DNA of 64,000 nt. Origin: Pseudomonas sp. LBUM920. Lineage in GTDB: Bacteria; Pseudomonadota; Gammaproteobacteria; Pseudomonadales; Pseudomonadaceae. The stretch is from NCBI RefSeq assembly GCF_003852315.1, contig NZ_CP027762.1, positions 5,623,501 to 5,687,500 of the forward strand. Direction: 5' to 3'. Positions 43,505-52,053 of this stretch are shown here, in pieces; the first letter of the stretch is position 1; every line of letters begins with the position of its first letter. The translations under genes and the position numbers were made by a program. A model generated the notes under the pieces. It worked only from the letters and a program-made list of their open reading frames with translations, was not told the origin of the DNA and did no database searches.

Positions 43505-44580
43505 CTTTTGATGCCGCAAGCTACACCGCTCAACTGCAAGACAAGGTCACGCGCTTGCGTGACCTGCTGGCACCGTTCGACGCACCCGAGCCGCAGGTTT
43601 TCGATTCGCCGCTGCAGAACTTCCGCCTGCGCGCGGAGTTTCGCCTGTGGCGCGAAGGCGGTGAGCGCCACTACGCGATGTTTTCCCAGGACGACAAGCG
43701 TACGCCGATTCTGATCGAAGAATTCCCGATTGCCAGCCAGCGCATCAACCAGTTGATGCCGCAACTCAAAGCCGCCTGGCAAGCCAGCGCGGCCCTGAGT
43801 CACAAGCTGTTCCAAGTGGAGTTCCTCACTACCCTGGCCGGCGACGCGATGATCACCCTGTGCTACCACCGCCCGCTGGACGAGCACTGGCACGCGGCCG
43901 CCAACCAACTCGCTGCCGACTTGAATGTCAGCATCATCGGCCGCTCCAAGGGCAAGCGTGATGTGATCGGCCACGACTACGTGGTGGAAAAACTCGCCGT
44001 CGGCGGGCGCACGTTCAGCTATCGCCAACCCGAAGGCGCGTTCACTCAGCCCAACGGCACGGTGAACCAGAAGATGCTCAACTGGGCGTATGAAGCCTTG
44101 GGCGATCGCCCGGATGATTTGCTGGAGCTGTACTGCGGCAACGGCAACTTCACCCTGCCGTTGGCGACCCGTGTACGCAAAGTGCTGGCGACCGAGATCA
44201 GCAAGACCTCAGTGAATGCGGCGTTGAGCAACCTCGATGAAAACGCGGTGGATAACGTCACCCTGGTGCGCTTGTCAGCCGAAGAACTCACAGAGGCGCT
44301 CAACGAAGTGCGCCCATTCCGCCGCCTGCACGGCATCGACCTGAAAAGCTACGAATTCGGCAGCGTGTTCGTCGACCCGCCGCGCGCCGGCATGGACCCG
44401 GACACCTGCGAGCTGACGCGGCGCTTTGACCACATCCTGTACATCTCCTGCAACCCGGAGACGTTGGCGGCGAACATTGCGCAACTGCATGACACGCACC
44501 GGATTACCCAGTGTGCGATGTTTGACCAGTTCCCATGGACGCACCATATGGAATCCGGCGTGTTGTTGACCCGCCGGTAA
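43501..44580 (+). CDS. trmA: tRNA (uracil-54-C5)-methyltransferase TrmA
   Basis: TrmA makes ribothymidine at position 54 in the T-loop of tRNA, using SAM. The 359-residue length is close to the E. coli enzyme. It shows the SAM-binding LLELYCGNGNFTLPLA (about 206-221), the substrate loop FVDPPRAGMDPDT (about 288) and the catalytic nucleophile Cys in ISCNPETLAAN (about 319). The start overlaps the purine permease stop. A GC-rich stem-loop (GCGACCGCCC...GGGCGGTCGC, 44597-44631) follows the gene and may end the transcript. Confidence 0.95.
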   Translation: MTFDAASYTAQLQDKVTRLRDLLAPFDAPEPQVFDSPLQNFRLRAEFRLWREGGERHYAMFSQDDKRTPILIEEFPIASQRINQLMPQLKAAWQASAALSHKLFQVEFLTTLAGDAMITLCYHRPLDEHWHAAANQLAADLNVSIIGRSKGKRDVIGHDYVVEKLAVGGRTFSYRQPEGAFTQPNGTVNQKMLNWAYEALGDRPDDLLELYCGNGNFTLPLATRVRKVLATEISKTSVNAALSNLDENAVDNVTLVRLSAEELTEALNEVRPFRRLHGIDLKSYEFGSVFVDPPRAGMDPDTCELTRRFDHILYISCNPETLAANIAQLHDTHRITQCAMFDQFPWTHHMESGVLLTRR

Positions 44581-44596
44581 CCCGTCTCTTGCGCGT

Positions 44597-44631
44597 GCGA
44601 CCGCCCCCTGGCTATTGGCAAGGGCGGTCGC
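44597..44631 (+). terminator. GC-rich stem-loop after trmA
   Basis: GCGACCGCCC and GGGCGGTCGC form a perfect 10-bp stem with a loop of about 15 bases. There is no T run, so a rho-independent terminator is uncertain. It may instead protect the 3' end of the mRNA. Confidence 0.5.
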
Positions 44632-44666
44632 CGACCACCGAACACCCTCCCGCGCGCTGATTTACG

Positions 44667-44681
44667 GTTCGATAATCGAAC
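44667..44681. promoter_or_regulatory. Candidate TetR operator upstream of aroQ
   Basis: GTTCGATAATCGAAC has perfect 7-bp inverted arms around one base. A near-copy lies in the quiC1/MFS divergent promoter (48933-48947). TTGACC 17 bases further could be part of the aroQ promoter. Confidence 0.65.
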
Positions 44682-44727
44682 AGATCCGCCGCCGTCAATT
44701 GACCAAATTAACCATCCAGTACATTTT

Positions 44728-44757
44728 ATCTCCACAACCAATAATAACTGTGGAGAT
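44728..44757 (+). promoter_or_regulatory. aroQ leader hairpin covering the ribosome site, with AAUAAUAA loop
   Basis: ATCTCCACA and TGTGGAGAT form a perfect 9-bp stem with a 12-base loop. The right arm includes the GGAGA ribosome site, 7 bases before the aroQ ATG. The loop contains AATAATAA (44740-44747), an exact match to the AANAANAA Hfq/Crc motif. So both structure and Hfq/Crc binding could reduce translation. Confidence 0.65.
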
Positions 44758-44763
44758 ACCCCA

Positions 44764-45204
44764 ATGCCGCCCATCGTGCTGGTGCTCAACGGCCCCAATC
44801 TCAACCTGCTCGGCACCCGCGAGCCCGCCACCTATGGCCATGAAACCCTGGCCGACATCGCCGCCCTGTGCGGGCGCAGCGCGGAAAAACTCGGGTTGAA
44901 AATCGAATTCCGCCAGACCAACCACGAAGGCGAACTGCTCGACTGGATCCACAGCGCCCGCGCCCGTTGCGCTGGCATCGTGATTAACCCGGCAGCCTGG
45001 ACCCACACCTCGGTAGCGATTCGCGACGCACTGGTGGCCAGCGAAGTGCCGGTGATCGAAGTGCATTTATCCAATGTGCACGCGCGTGAGGCGTTTCGGC
45101 ATCACTCGTTTGTGTCGCCCATTGCCAAGGCGGTGCTCGCCGGGTTCGGCAGCCATGGTTACCACCTGGCCCTGGAACACTTCAGCCACACGTTGAAAGG
45201 GTGA
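44764..45204 (+). CDS. aroQ: Type II 3-dehydroquinate dehydratase (catabolic copy)
   Basis: AroQ removes water from 3-dehydroquinate to give 3-dehydroshikimate. The 146-residue dodecameric-type protein has LNGPNLNLLGTREPATYG (9-26) with the catalytic Tyr region, INPAAWTHTSVAIRDAL (about 75-91) and EVHLSNVHAREAFRHHS with catalytic His and Arg (about 100-116). All are intact. It sits in the quinate/shikimate cluster with a dehydrogenase, so it is probably a catabolic copy rather than the housekeeping aroQ next to accB. Its leader has a ribosome-site hairpin and a palindromic operator. Confidence 0.92.
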   Translation: MPPIVLVLNGPNLNLLGTREPATYGHETLADIAALCGRSAEKLGLKIEFRQTNHEGELLDWIHSARARCAGIVINPAAWTHTSVAIRDALVASEVPVIEVHLSNVHAREAFRHHSFVSPIAKAVLAGFGSHGYHLALEHFSHTLKG

Positions 45205-45209
45205 GCCCG

Positions 45210-46058
45210 ATGAAACCGCGCATCCTCGCCGGCCTGATCGGCGCAGGTATCCAGGCCTCCCGCACGCCGGCCCTGCATGAACACGAAGGTGATGCCCAGG
45301 GCTTGCGCTACCTGTATCGCCTAATCGACCTGGAACCGCTGCAGCTGAACCTCAATGCCCTGCCCGACCTGCTGGACGCCGCCGAGATGATGCAGTTCAC
45401 CGGCTTGAACATTACCTACCCGTGCAAACAGGCGATTCTGCCATTGCTCGACGAATTGTCCGACGAAGCCATGGGTATTGGCGCGGTCAACACCGTGGTG
45501 TTCAAGAACGGCAAACGCATCGGCCACAACACCGACTGCCTGGGCTTCGCCGAAGGGTTCCGGCGCAATTTGAATGACGTCGCGCGCCAGCATGTGGTGC
45601 AGATGGGCGCCGGCGGCGCGGGCGCGGCGGTGGCCCACGCGCTGCTGGCCGAAGGCGTGCACCACCTGAGCATTTTCGACGTGGACGTCGCCCGCGCTCG
45701 GGACCTGGTGGATAACCTTGCCCAGCGTTTTGGCGCCGGGCGCGCGCAGGTCGGCAACCACCTGGAAAGCGCCATGGCCGAGGCCGATGGGCTGGTCAAC
45801 ACCACGCCGATGGGCATGGCCAAGCTGCCCGGCACACCGGTACCGGCCCAGCTGTTACGGGCGGCATTATGGGTCGCAGAAATCGTGTATTTCCCGCTGG
45901 AAACCGAGCTGCTGCGCGATGCCCGCGCCCTGGGTTGCCGCACGCTGGATGGCGGCAACATGGCGGTGTTTCAGGCAGTGAAGGCGTTTGAACTGTTCAG
46001 TGGCCAGAGGCCGGATGCGCAGAGGATGTTGGCGCACTTCCAGAGCATGAATACCTGA
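45210..46058 (+). CDS. Shikimate/quinate dehydrogenase (AroE family, QsuD-like)
   Basis: This 282-residue AroE-fold enzyme should interconvert shikimate and 3-dehydroshikimate, and possibly quinate and 3-dehydroquinate. The substrate Lys is in LNITYPCKQAIL (about 71) and Asp in GHNTDCLGF (about 107). The glycine motif is MGAGGAGAAVAHA, and the following strand ends in IFDVDVARA. An Asp at that place favours NAD over NADP, as in catabolic enzymes. ATG at 45210 has AAGGG 8 bases upstream. A GTG overlapping the aroQ stop is an alternative. It is cotranscribed with aroQ. Confidence 0.85.
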   Translation: MKPRILAGLIGAGIQASRTPALHEHEGDAQGLRYLYRLIDLEPLQLNLNALPDLLDAAEMMQFTGLNITYPCKQAILPLLDELSDEAMGIGAVNTVVFKNGKRIGHNTDCLGFAEGFRRNLNDVARQHVVQMGAGGAGAAVAHALLAEGVHHLSIFDVDVARARDLVDNLAQRFGAGRAQVGNHLESAMAEADGLVNTTPMGMAKLPGTPVPAQLLRAALWVAEIVYFPLETELLRDARALGCRTLDGGNMAVFQAVKAFELFSGQRPDAQRMLAHFQSMNT

Positions 46059-46078
46059 CTGCTGAAACCGAACCCCAT

Positions 46079-46166
46079 GTGGGAGCGGGGTTGCTCGCAA
46101 AAGCGCTGTGTCAATCGCCAGCTGTATTGGCTGACACTCCGCAATCGCGAGCGAGCCCGCTCCCAC
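46079..46166. repeat. Degenerate REP doublet
   Basis: GTGGGAGCGGGGTTGCTCGC and the inverted arm GCGAGCGAGCCCGCTCCCAC share the head-to-head layout, with several substitutions in the hairpin loops. It lies between the converging dehydrogenase and TetR genes. Confidence 0.75.
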
Positions 46167-46184
46167 CCGGGTTACTCGATGGAT

Positions 46185-46850
46185 TTAGGCTTGCAGGTAA
46201 CGCATCACCGACTCACAGATCATCTCCCGATGCCGCTGCTTAACCGCTTCGTCCGACAACTCGATCTGAAAGATCTCACTGAACGTATGGCGGTTGGACA
46301 CCCGGTAAAAGCTGAACGAGTTGATCAGCAGGTGCACGTCCAACGGGTCCAGCCCTTGGCGGAACACGCCCAGCTCGGCGCCGCGCTGCAACGTGGCACC
46401 AAGCCCTTCGAGAATATTGCTGTTCATCGCCTTGATCGAATCCGAGCGCTTCACGTATTCGGCGTTGTTGATGTTTTCGATGCTGACGATGCGCACGAAA
46501 TCCACGTTCTGGTCATGGTGATCGAAGGTGAATTCCACCAGCCGCCGAATCGCTTCGCGCGGCTCCAGGGCGGTGAGGTTCATGCGGGTTTCAGTATTGC
46601 GAATGTCGCCGTAGAGCTTCTCCAGCACCTCGACGTACAACTGCTCCTTGCTGCCGAAGTAGTAATAAATCATGCGTTTGGAGGTGTGGATGCGTTCGGC
46701 GATGGCATCCACGCGAGCGCCGGACAGGCCCTGCTGGACAAACTCGACGATCGCTTCCTGCAGGATGTTTTCGCGGGTCTTTTCCGGATTGTTCTTACGA
46801 CTCTTGCGCGGTGCGTCTGACACAGCGGAGAGATCGGGGGTCAGGGTCAT
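46185..46850 (-). CDS. TetR-family regulator of the quinate/shikimate cluster
   Basis: This 221-residue regulator has an N-terminal HTH (about 25-70: ILQEAIVEFVQQGLSGARVD, then TSKRMIYYYFGSKEQLY) and a C-terminal ligand-binding domain. I chose ATG at 46850 (MTLTPDLSAV). It sits between the aroQ-dehydrogenase genes and quiC1, an order also present in PAO1 (PA0243, from memory). Candidate operators are the palindromes upstream of aroQ and in the quiC1/MFS gap. A likely inducer is a pathway intermediate. That is inference. It is 82 bases downstream of quiC1 on the same strand and may be read through from it. Confidence 0.87.
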   Translation of the reverse strand: MTLTPDLSAVSDAPRKSRKNNPEKTRENILQEAIVEFVQQGLSGARVDAIAERIHTSKRMIYYYFGSKEQLYVEVLEKLYGDIRNTETRMNLTALEPREAIRRLVEFTFDHHDQNVDFVRIVSIENINNAEYVKRSDSIKAMNSNILEGLGATLQRGAELGVFRQGLDPLDVHLLINSFSFYRVSNRHTFSEIFQIELSDEAVKQRHREMICESVMRYLQA

Positions 46851-46931
46851 GGTGCGCTCACGGCCATTTTTGTTGTGCAGGCCGCGATTATGGGCCGAGG
46901 CGCTTCCCGAAGGAAGCACCTGGCCGCGCCG

Positions 46932-48833
46932 TCATAACCGTGCTTGTCGCGGCGCCCCGCTACGCGATTTGGCCATCGCCGCCAGGCGCACGGCCACGTT
47001 GGCTGCGCCATACCCGGCATAGCCGTTTTTGCGCTGAATGATCTCGAAGAAAAACCGCCCTTCGAACGGCTCGGTGTACACATGAAACAGCTCACCGCCC
47101 TGGGCGTCACGGTCGTACAGCACGTTGTAGTACGCCAGCTCGCTGAGGAACTCGTCGTCAAAATCAAAGCGCGCCGCCAGGTCGTCGTAGTAGTTGAGCG
47201 GGATGTCCAGCAACGGCACACCTGCCTCCTTGGCCCGACTCACCTCGGCGAAAATATCCGCGCAGTCGAAGGCGATGTGGTGCACCCCCGAGCCGCGGTA
47301 GCTCGACAGCGCGTGGGAAATCGCCGTGTTGCGGTTCTCGGAAATGTTCAACGGCAGGCGAATCGAGCTGCAACGGCTGCGCAGCGCGCGGCTTTTCACC
47401 AGGCCGTAGGGGTCAGGCAGCACCACTTCATCATCGGCTTCGAAATCCAGCAGGCTCTTGTAGAACAACACCCAACTGTCGAGACTGTCGGCGGGCAAGG
47501 CCATGGCCATATGGTCAATGCGCAGCAGGCCGCCGCTTGAGGCGGTAGTCGGTTGCAGATTGAAGTCGGTGCCGTACAGCCCGCCTTCGTTCTGATCCAC
47601 CAGGTAAATCAGGCTGCCGTCCGGCGCACGCACGGCGGCCAGCTCCAGTTCATTTGGCCCTACAAGCCCCCGATATGGCTGGCCCTTGTAAGCCACCGCC
47701 CGCTGCAACGCCTTGGCGCTGTCCTTGACCCGAATCGCAGTGGCGCACAGCGACGGCCCGTGGGCTTCAAAAAAGTTGTGGGCAAAAGAATAGGGTTCGC
47801 AATTGAGGATCAGGTTGATATCGCCCTGGCGCAACAGGCTCACGCTCTTGGAACGGTGCTGCCCGGCCTTGACGAAACCCAGGCGCTCCAGCCATTGGGT
47901 GAGCTTGGCTGCGAGGTTTTCATCCACGGCAAACTCCAGAAATTCGATGCCGTTGTACTCGCTGGCGGCCGGCGTATCAAACAGGAGGTCGACCGGTTGA
48001 GCAGGCGCTTGCTGCTTGAGACGCTCGCGGGTTTTCTCTTCCAGGTACAACAGCGAGCGCAAGCCATCCGCCGCATTCGCCCGCGTCGGGGCTGCGCGAA
48101 AACCATCGTTGAAAATTTCCAGGGACAACGGCCCGCTGTAGCCACTCTGGATAATCGGCGCAAGAAACCCCGCCAGATCGAACTCACCCTGCCCCGGGAA
48201 GCAGCGAAAATGCCGGCTCCACTCCAGCACATCCATGGCCAGGATCGGTGCGTCGGCCATTTGCACAAAGAAGATTTTGTCCCCCGGGATCTGGGCGATT
48301 GCACTCGGGTCGCCCTTGAGCGACAGGGTGTGGAAGCTGTCGAGCAACACGCCAAGGCTCGGGTGGTCGATCTGGCGCACCAGGTTCCACACTTGCTGCC
48401 AGGTATTCACGTGCTTGCCCCAGGCCAGCGCTTCATAGCCGATGCGCAGGCCACGGCGACCGGCATGCTCAGCGAGCAGGCTGAGGTCGTCGAGCAAAAT
48501 CTGCTCATCGCCGACGCAATCGGCCGAGGCATTGCTGCACACCAGCACCAGGTCGGTGCCCAGCTCCTGCATCAAGTCGAACTTGCGCTCGGCGCGCTCC
48601 AGGTTGCGCGCCAGGCGGTCGCGGCGGCAGCCTTCAAAGTCGCGAAACGGCTGGAACAAGGTAATGGCGATACCCAGGTCGGCGCACATCTGCCTAACTT
48701 CCCGTGGGCTGCCGTCGTAATACAGCAGATCGTTTTCGAAGATTTCCACACCATCAAACCCGGCAGCGGCAATGGCTTCGAGTTTTTCCGGCAGGGTTCC
48801 ACTCAAGGAAACAGTGGCAATGGAGCGTTGCAT
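46932..48833 (-). CDS. quiC1: 3-Dehydroshikimate dehydratase QuiC1 (fused to HPPD-like domain)
   Basis: QuiC1 turns 3-dehydroshikimate into protocatechuate, feeding the beta-ketoadipate pathway. The 633-residue protein joins an N-terminal TIM barrel of the sugar-phosphate isomerase type (about 1-270) to a C-terminal vicinal-oxygen-chelate, HPPD-like domain (about 290-620). The metal ligands described for the P. putida enzyme fall at the same positions here: Glu134, Asp165, Gln191 and Glu239. The HPPD-like half keeps IDHMAMALP and GVHHIAFDC. It is divergent from the MFS transporter across 220 bases that hold a candidate TetR site. Confidence 0.92.
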   Translation of the reverse strand: MQRSIATVSLSGTLPEKLEAIAAAGFDGVEIFENDLLYYDGSPREVRQMCADLGIAITLFQPFRDFEGCRRDRLARNLERAERKFDLMQELGTDLVLVCSNASADCVGDEQILLDDLSLLAEHAGRRGLRIGYEALAWGKHVNTWQQVWNLVRQIDHPSLGVLLDSFHTLSLKGDPSAIAQIPGDKIFFVQMADAPILAMDVLEWSRHFRCFPGQGEFDLAGFLAPIIQSGYSGPLSLEIFNDGFRAAPTRANAADGLRSLLYLEEKTRERLKQQAPAQPVDLLFDTPAASEYNGIEFLEFAVDENLAAKLTQWLERLGFVKAGQHRSKSVSLLRQGDINLILNCEPYSFAHNFFEAHGPSLCATAIRVKDSAKALQRAVAYKGQPYRGLVGPNELELAAVRAPDGSLIYLVDQNEGGLYGTDFNLQPTTASSGGLLRIDHMAMALPADSLDSWVLFYKSLLDFEADDEVVLPDPYGLVKSRALRSRCSSIRLPLNISENRNTAISHALSSYRGSGVHHIAFDCADIFAEVSRAKEAGVPLLDIPLNYYDDLAARFDFDDEFLSELAYYNVLYDRDAQGGELFHVYTEPFEGRFFFEIIQRKNGYAGYGAANVAVRLAAMAKSRSGAPRQARL

Positions 48834-48932
48834 GGGGCGACTCCCGGCAAATGAGGCTCGTCTTATTTACGGCAAATTATTGGCCGCTAAACTGTGGACA
48901 GCAATTGAAATGTACGAACCGGTTAGTTTTTT

Positions 48933-48947
48933 GGGCGATTATCGAAC
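48933..48947. promoter_or_regulatory. Candidate TetR operator in quiC1/MFS divergent promoter
   Basis: GGGCGATTATCGAAC matches the reverse complement of the aroQ palindrome at 13 of 15 positions. A further half-site ATCGAAC lies at 48993-48999, and a separate palindrome AACCGGTT at 48917-48924. Confidence 0.6.
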
Positions 48948-49053
48948 AAAATGGCAATCCGCGAATTGACGAGTTTTTAGCCACTGCGCACCATCGAACA
49001 CGTATCAAGACCCAGAACACACCATAAAAATTTCAAAAAACGGGTACGACCTC

Positions 49054-50388
49054 ATGCCTTCGCAAACTCCCGCCGTGGCCGTGCGCCACAGCAATCCGCA
49101 CAGCGGCATCGGCGACAAAATCCGCGGCGCCATGGCCGTGGGCAAAACCCGCTGGGGCATGCTGGCCCTGGTTTTTTTCGCCACCACCCTGAACTACATC
49201 GACCGCGCCGCGCTGGGCGTGATGCAACCGATCCTGGCCAAGGAAATGAGCTGGACGGCGATGGATTACGCCAACATCAACTTCTGGTTCCAGGTTGGCT
49301 ACGCCATCGGCTTTGTGCTGCAAGGCCGGCTGATTGATCGAATTGGCGTGAAGCGCGTGTTTTTCTGCGCCGTGCTGCTGTGGAGCCTGGCCACGGGCGC
49401 CCATGGCCTGGCGACGTCGGCCGTGGGCTTTATGGTGTGCCGCTTCATTCTCGGGCTGACCGAGGCCGCCAACTACCCGGCCTGCGTGAAGACCACGCGG
49501 TTGTGGTTCCCGGCCGGCGAGCGCGCAGTGGCCACCGGTATTTTCAATGCCGGCACCAATGTGGGCGCGATGATGACGCCGATGCTGCTGCCATTGATCC
49601 TTCACGTCTGGGGCTGGCAGGCAGCGTTTCTATGCATGTCGGCACTGGGCGGGATATGGCTGGTGTGCTGGGGCCTGAAGTACTACAACCCGGAAGACCA
49701 CCCGACGGTCAAACAATCCGAATTGGACTACGTGCAGCAGGAAGTCGAACCGCCGCAACCCAGCGTGCCCTTCAGCCGCATCCTGCGCATGCGCGGCACC
49801 TGGGCCTTCGCCCTTGCCTACGCAATGACCGCGCCTGTGTTCTGGTTCTACCTGTACTGGCTGCCGCCGTTTTTGAACCAGCAATACAACCTGGGCATCA
49901 ACGTGACCCAGATGGGCATCCCGCTGATCATCATTTACCTGACAGCCGACTTCGGCAGCGTGGGTGGGGGGATTCTGTCGTCATTCCTGATCGGCCGTGG
50001 GATGAATCCGATCAAGGCGCGGCTGTTGTCGATGCTGCTGTTTGCCTGCTGCATCGTCGGCGTGATCATGGCCGCCGGCTCCAGCCAGTTGTGGGTCGCC
50101 GTGTTCGCCATCTCCCTGGCCATCGGCGCGCACCAGGCCTGGACCGCCAACATCTGGAGCCTGGTGATGGACTACACGCCCAAGCACATGATGAGCACGG
50201 TGTTCGGTTTCGGCGGCATGTGCGCAGCCATCGGCGGCATGTTCATGACCCAGATCGTCGGCCATATCCTCACGGTCACGAACAACAACTACACCGTGCT
50301 GTTCACCCTGATCCCGGCGATGTACTTCATCGCGCTGACCTGGATGTACTTCATGGCACCGCGCAAGATTCCGACAGTCGAGGTTTGA
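49054..50388 (+). CDS. MFS transporter, probable quinate/shikimate importer
   Basis: This 444-residue major-facilitator protein of the anion/cation symporter type has 12 TM segments. Family features include LNYIDRAALGVMQP (about 47-60), the loop 2-3 region RLIDRIGVKRVFF (about 92-104) and LGLTEAANYPACVK (about 133-146). Its position, divergent from quiC1 and next to aroQ and the dehydrogenase, points to uptake of quinate, shikimate or protocatechuate. The specific substrate is inferred from context. Its 3' end is 1 base from the convergent EamA gene. Confidence 0.87.
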   Translation: MPSQTPAVAVRHSNPHSGIGDKIRGAMAVGKTRWGMLALVFFATTLNYIDRAALGVMQPILAKEMSWTAMDYANINFWFQVGYAIGFVLQGRLIDRIGVKRVFFCAVLLWSLATGAHGLATSAVGFMVCRFILGLTEAANYPACVKTTRLWFPAGERAVATGIFNAGTNVGAMMTPMLLPLILHVWGWQAAFLCMSALGGIWLVCWGLKYYNPEDHPTVKQSELDYVQQEVEPPQPSVPFSRILRMRGTWAFALAYAMTAPVFWFYLYWLPPFLNQQYNLGINVTQMGIPLIIIYLTADFGSVGGGILSSFLIGRGMNPIKARLLSMLLFACCIVGVIMAAGSSQLWVAVFAISLAIGAHQAWTANIWSLVMDYTPKHMMSTVFGFGGMCAAIGGMFMTQIVGHILTVTNNNYTVLFTLIPAMYFIALTWMYFMAPRKIPTVEV

Positions 50389-50389
50389 T

Positions 50390-51268
50390 TCAACGCCGCC
50401 GCTGCTGCCAGGCAGCGGCCAACCCGCTCATGCAGATCACCCCGATGCCGACCACCGTGGTCATGTCGGGGGTATGGTTGAACACCAGCCAGCCCAACAA
50501 ACCCGCAAACACGATCTGGCAGTAGCCGAACGGTGCCAGCAAGGCCGGCGCCGCAAACCGGAAGGCCTGGGTCAACATCAAGTGCGCGGTCATGCCGCAC
50601 GTGCCCAACGCCAGCATCAGCACGCCATGCCACACCGTGGGCAACTGCCAGAAGAACGGCACCAGCGCACTCATCACCAGGGTATTGCACAGGCCGGCGA
50701 AAAAGTTACTGGTGGTCGGCGTGTCGTATTGGCTGAGGATGCGCGTGAGCAACTGGTAGAAGCAGAAGAACAACGCCGAACACAGCGGCAGCAGCACCGC
50801 AGGCGTGAACAGCTCACCGCCGGGGTGGATGATGATCAGCACGCCGACAAACCCGCAGATCACCGCCAGCCATTGGCCACGTGTCACGTGTTCACCGAGC
50901 AAGGGCACCGACAATGCTGTCACCAGGATCGGCGCCAGGAAGTTCACCGCCGTGGCTTCCGCCAAGGGGATGTAATGCAGCGCCGCGGTAAAAAACAGGC
51001 TGGTGCCCAGCAGGCACAACGCACGCACCACCTGCATGCCCGGGCGTTTGCTGCGCAGCACGCGCAAACCCGACTGCGGCAGGAAAATGCCGGCCATCAG
51101 CAAGGTGTGCACCAGGTACCGCGCCCACACCACCATCACAATTGGGTAGAACCCGGCCAGGTATTTGGACAAGGCGTCGTGGCTGGAAAACAGAAACGTC
51201 GCCACCACAATCAGCAGGATGCCTTTGAAGGGATGGTTGACGCCGGAAAGGGGTGTACTGACAGTCAT
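50390..51268 (-). CDS. DMT-superfamily (EamA) transporter
   Basis: This 292-residue protein has two EamA domains with about ten TM segments. The EamA motif pattern appears as FLFSSHDALSKYLAGFYP near the N-terminus and QAFRFAAPALLAPFGYCQ in the second half. ATG at 51268 has AAGAGA 5 bases before it. The substrate is unknown. These proteins usually export small metabolites. It is convergent with the MFS gene and divergent from the small lipoprotein gene. Confidence 0.83.
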   Translation of the reverse strand: MTVSTPLSGVNHPFKGILLIVVATFLFSSHDALSKYLAGFYPIVMVVWARYLVHTLLMAGIFLPQSGLRVLRSKRPGMQVVRALCLLGTSLFFTAALHYIPLAEATAVNFLAPILVTALSVPLLGEHVTRGQWLAVICGFVGVLIIIHPGGELFTPAVLLPLCSALFFCFYQLLTRILSQYDTPTTSNFFAGLCNTLVMSALVPFFWQLPTVWHGVLMLALGTCGMTAHLMLTQAFRFAAPALLAPFGYCQIVFAGLLGWLVFNHTPDMTTVVGIGVICMSGLAAAWQQRRR

Positions 51269-51465
51269 TGAATTCTCTTGCATGGCGGGCTGAACGCTGA
51301 GCACTGAACACGCAGGCACTCAACCCGGTAATCTAGCAGGCGGGCCTGCGTGCGCCCCAAGAGCATAACCAAACACCGTGCGAACAGCGCACTAAATCAC
51401 CGGATTCGAGTCCAACGCTGCACCTTTGCCCGCGCGTTGCACTTTTTAACCAAGGCCTTGCCGCT

Positions 51466-51882
51466 ATGAAAAAGACACTCTTTGTTCTTTCTGCTCTCGT
51501 CCTGCTCACTGCTTGTAACCAGGAGTCCAAAGAAGCGCCCAAGCCGGCCCCGGCCTCGGTGCAAGCCACCCTGGTACCGGCCACACCGCCCACCGACAAA
51601 TGGGTCGGCAAGTGGATCGGCGTCGAAGGCCTGAACCTGACCATCGCCAAGGACGACAGCATCGGCCGCGGCCACTACGTTCTGACCATGAAGTACGGCC
51701 TTGACGCCGACGACGAAGGCACCTTCAAAGGTGAAGCCAACGAAGACGGTATCGCCTTTACCCGCCCGGACGGCCCGCAACAATTGAGCGCCGGTGACGG
51801 TGAGGCCACTGGCCTGAAATGGCTGGCGGATAAAAAGGACTGCCTGATCGTCGATACCGGCGAAGGCTATTGCCGCGACTGA
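51466..51882 (+). CDS. Small lipoprotein (138 aa)
   Basis: A lipoprotein signal peptide ends in LLTAC, with the acylated Cys at residue 17, followed by a Lys/Pro/Ala-rich linker (about 18-45). The globular part begins KWVGKWIGVEGLNLTI and may be a small beta barrel. It ends in a Cys-containing tail (KDCLIVDTGEGYCRD), so a disulfide is possible. The function is unknown. Transcribed alone. Confidence 0.78.
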   Translation: MKKTLFVLSALVLLTACNQESKEAPKPAPASVQATLVPATPPTDKWVGKWIGVEGLNLTIAKDDSIGRGHYVLTMKYGLDADDEGTFKGEANEDGIAFTRPDGPQQLSAGDGEATGLKWLADKKDCLIVDTGEGYCRD

Positions 51883-52053
51883 CCCAATCAACGTGACACA
51901 ACTTTCATCTGGCGCCCCTGCCCGCACGGCCTGACAGCAACGATACTAGGCAACTCTCGTTGCTTGTCGGACAGCCGGGCTGGCGCCATTCATACGCACC
52001 AACAACACTGCTCTTAGAAAAGTGTTCGACAGGTTTAACGAGAGGATTGCCCC

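Noticed and set aside
48917..48924. AACCGGTT palindrome as the TetR operator
   Set aside because: It occurs in only one of the two quinate promoters I compared, whereas the TCGAT/ATCGA palindrome occurs in both.
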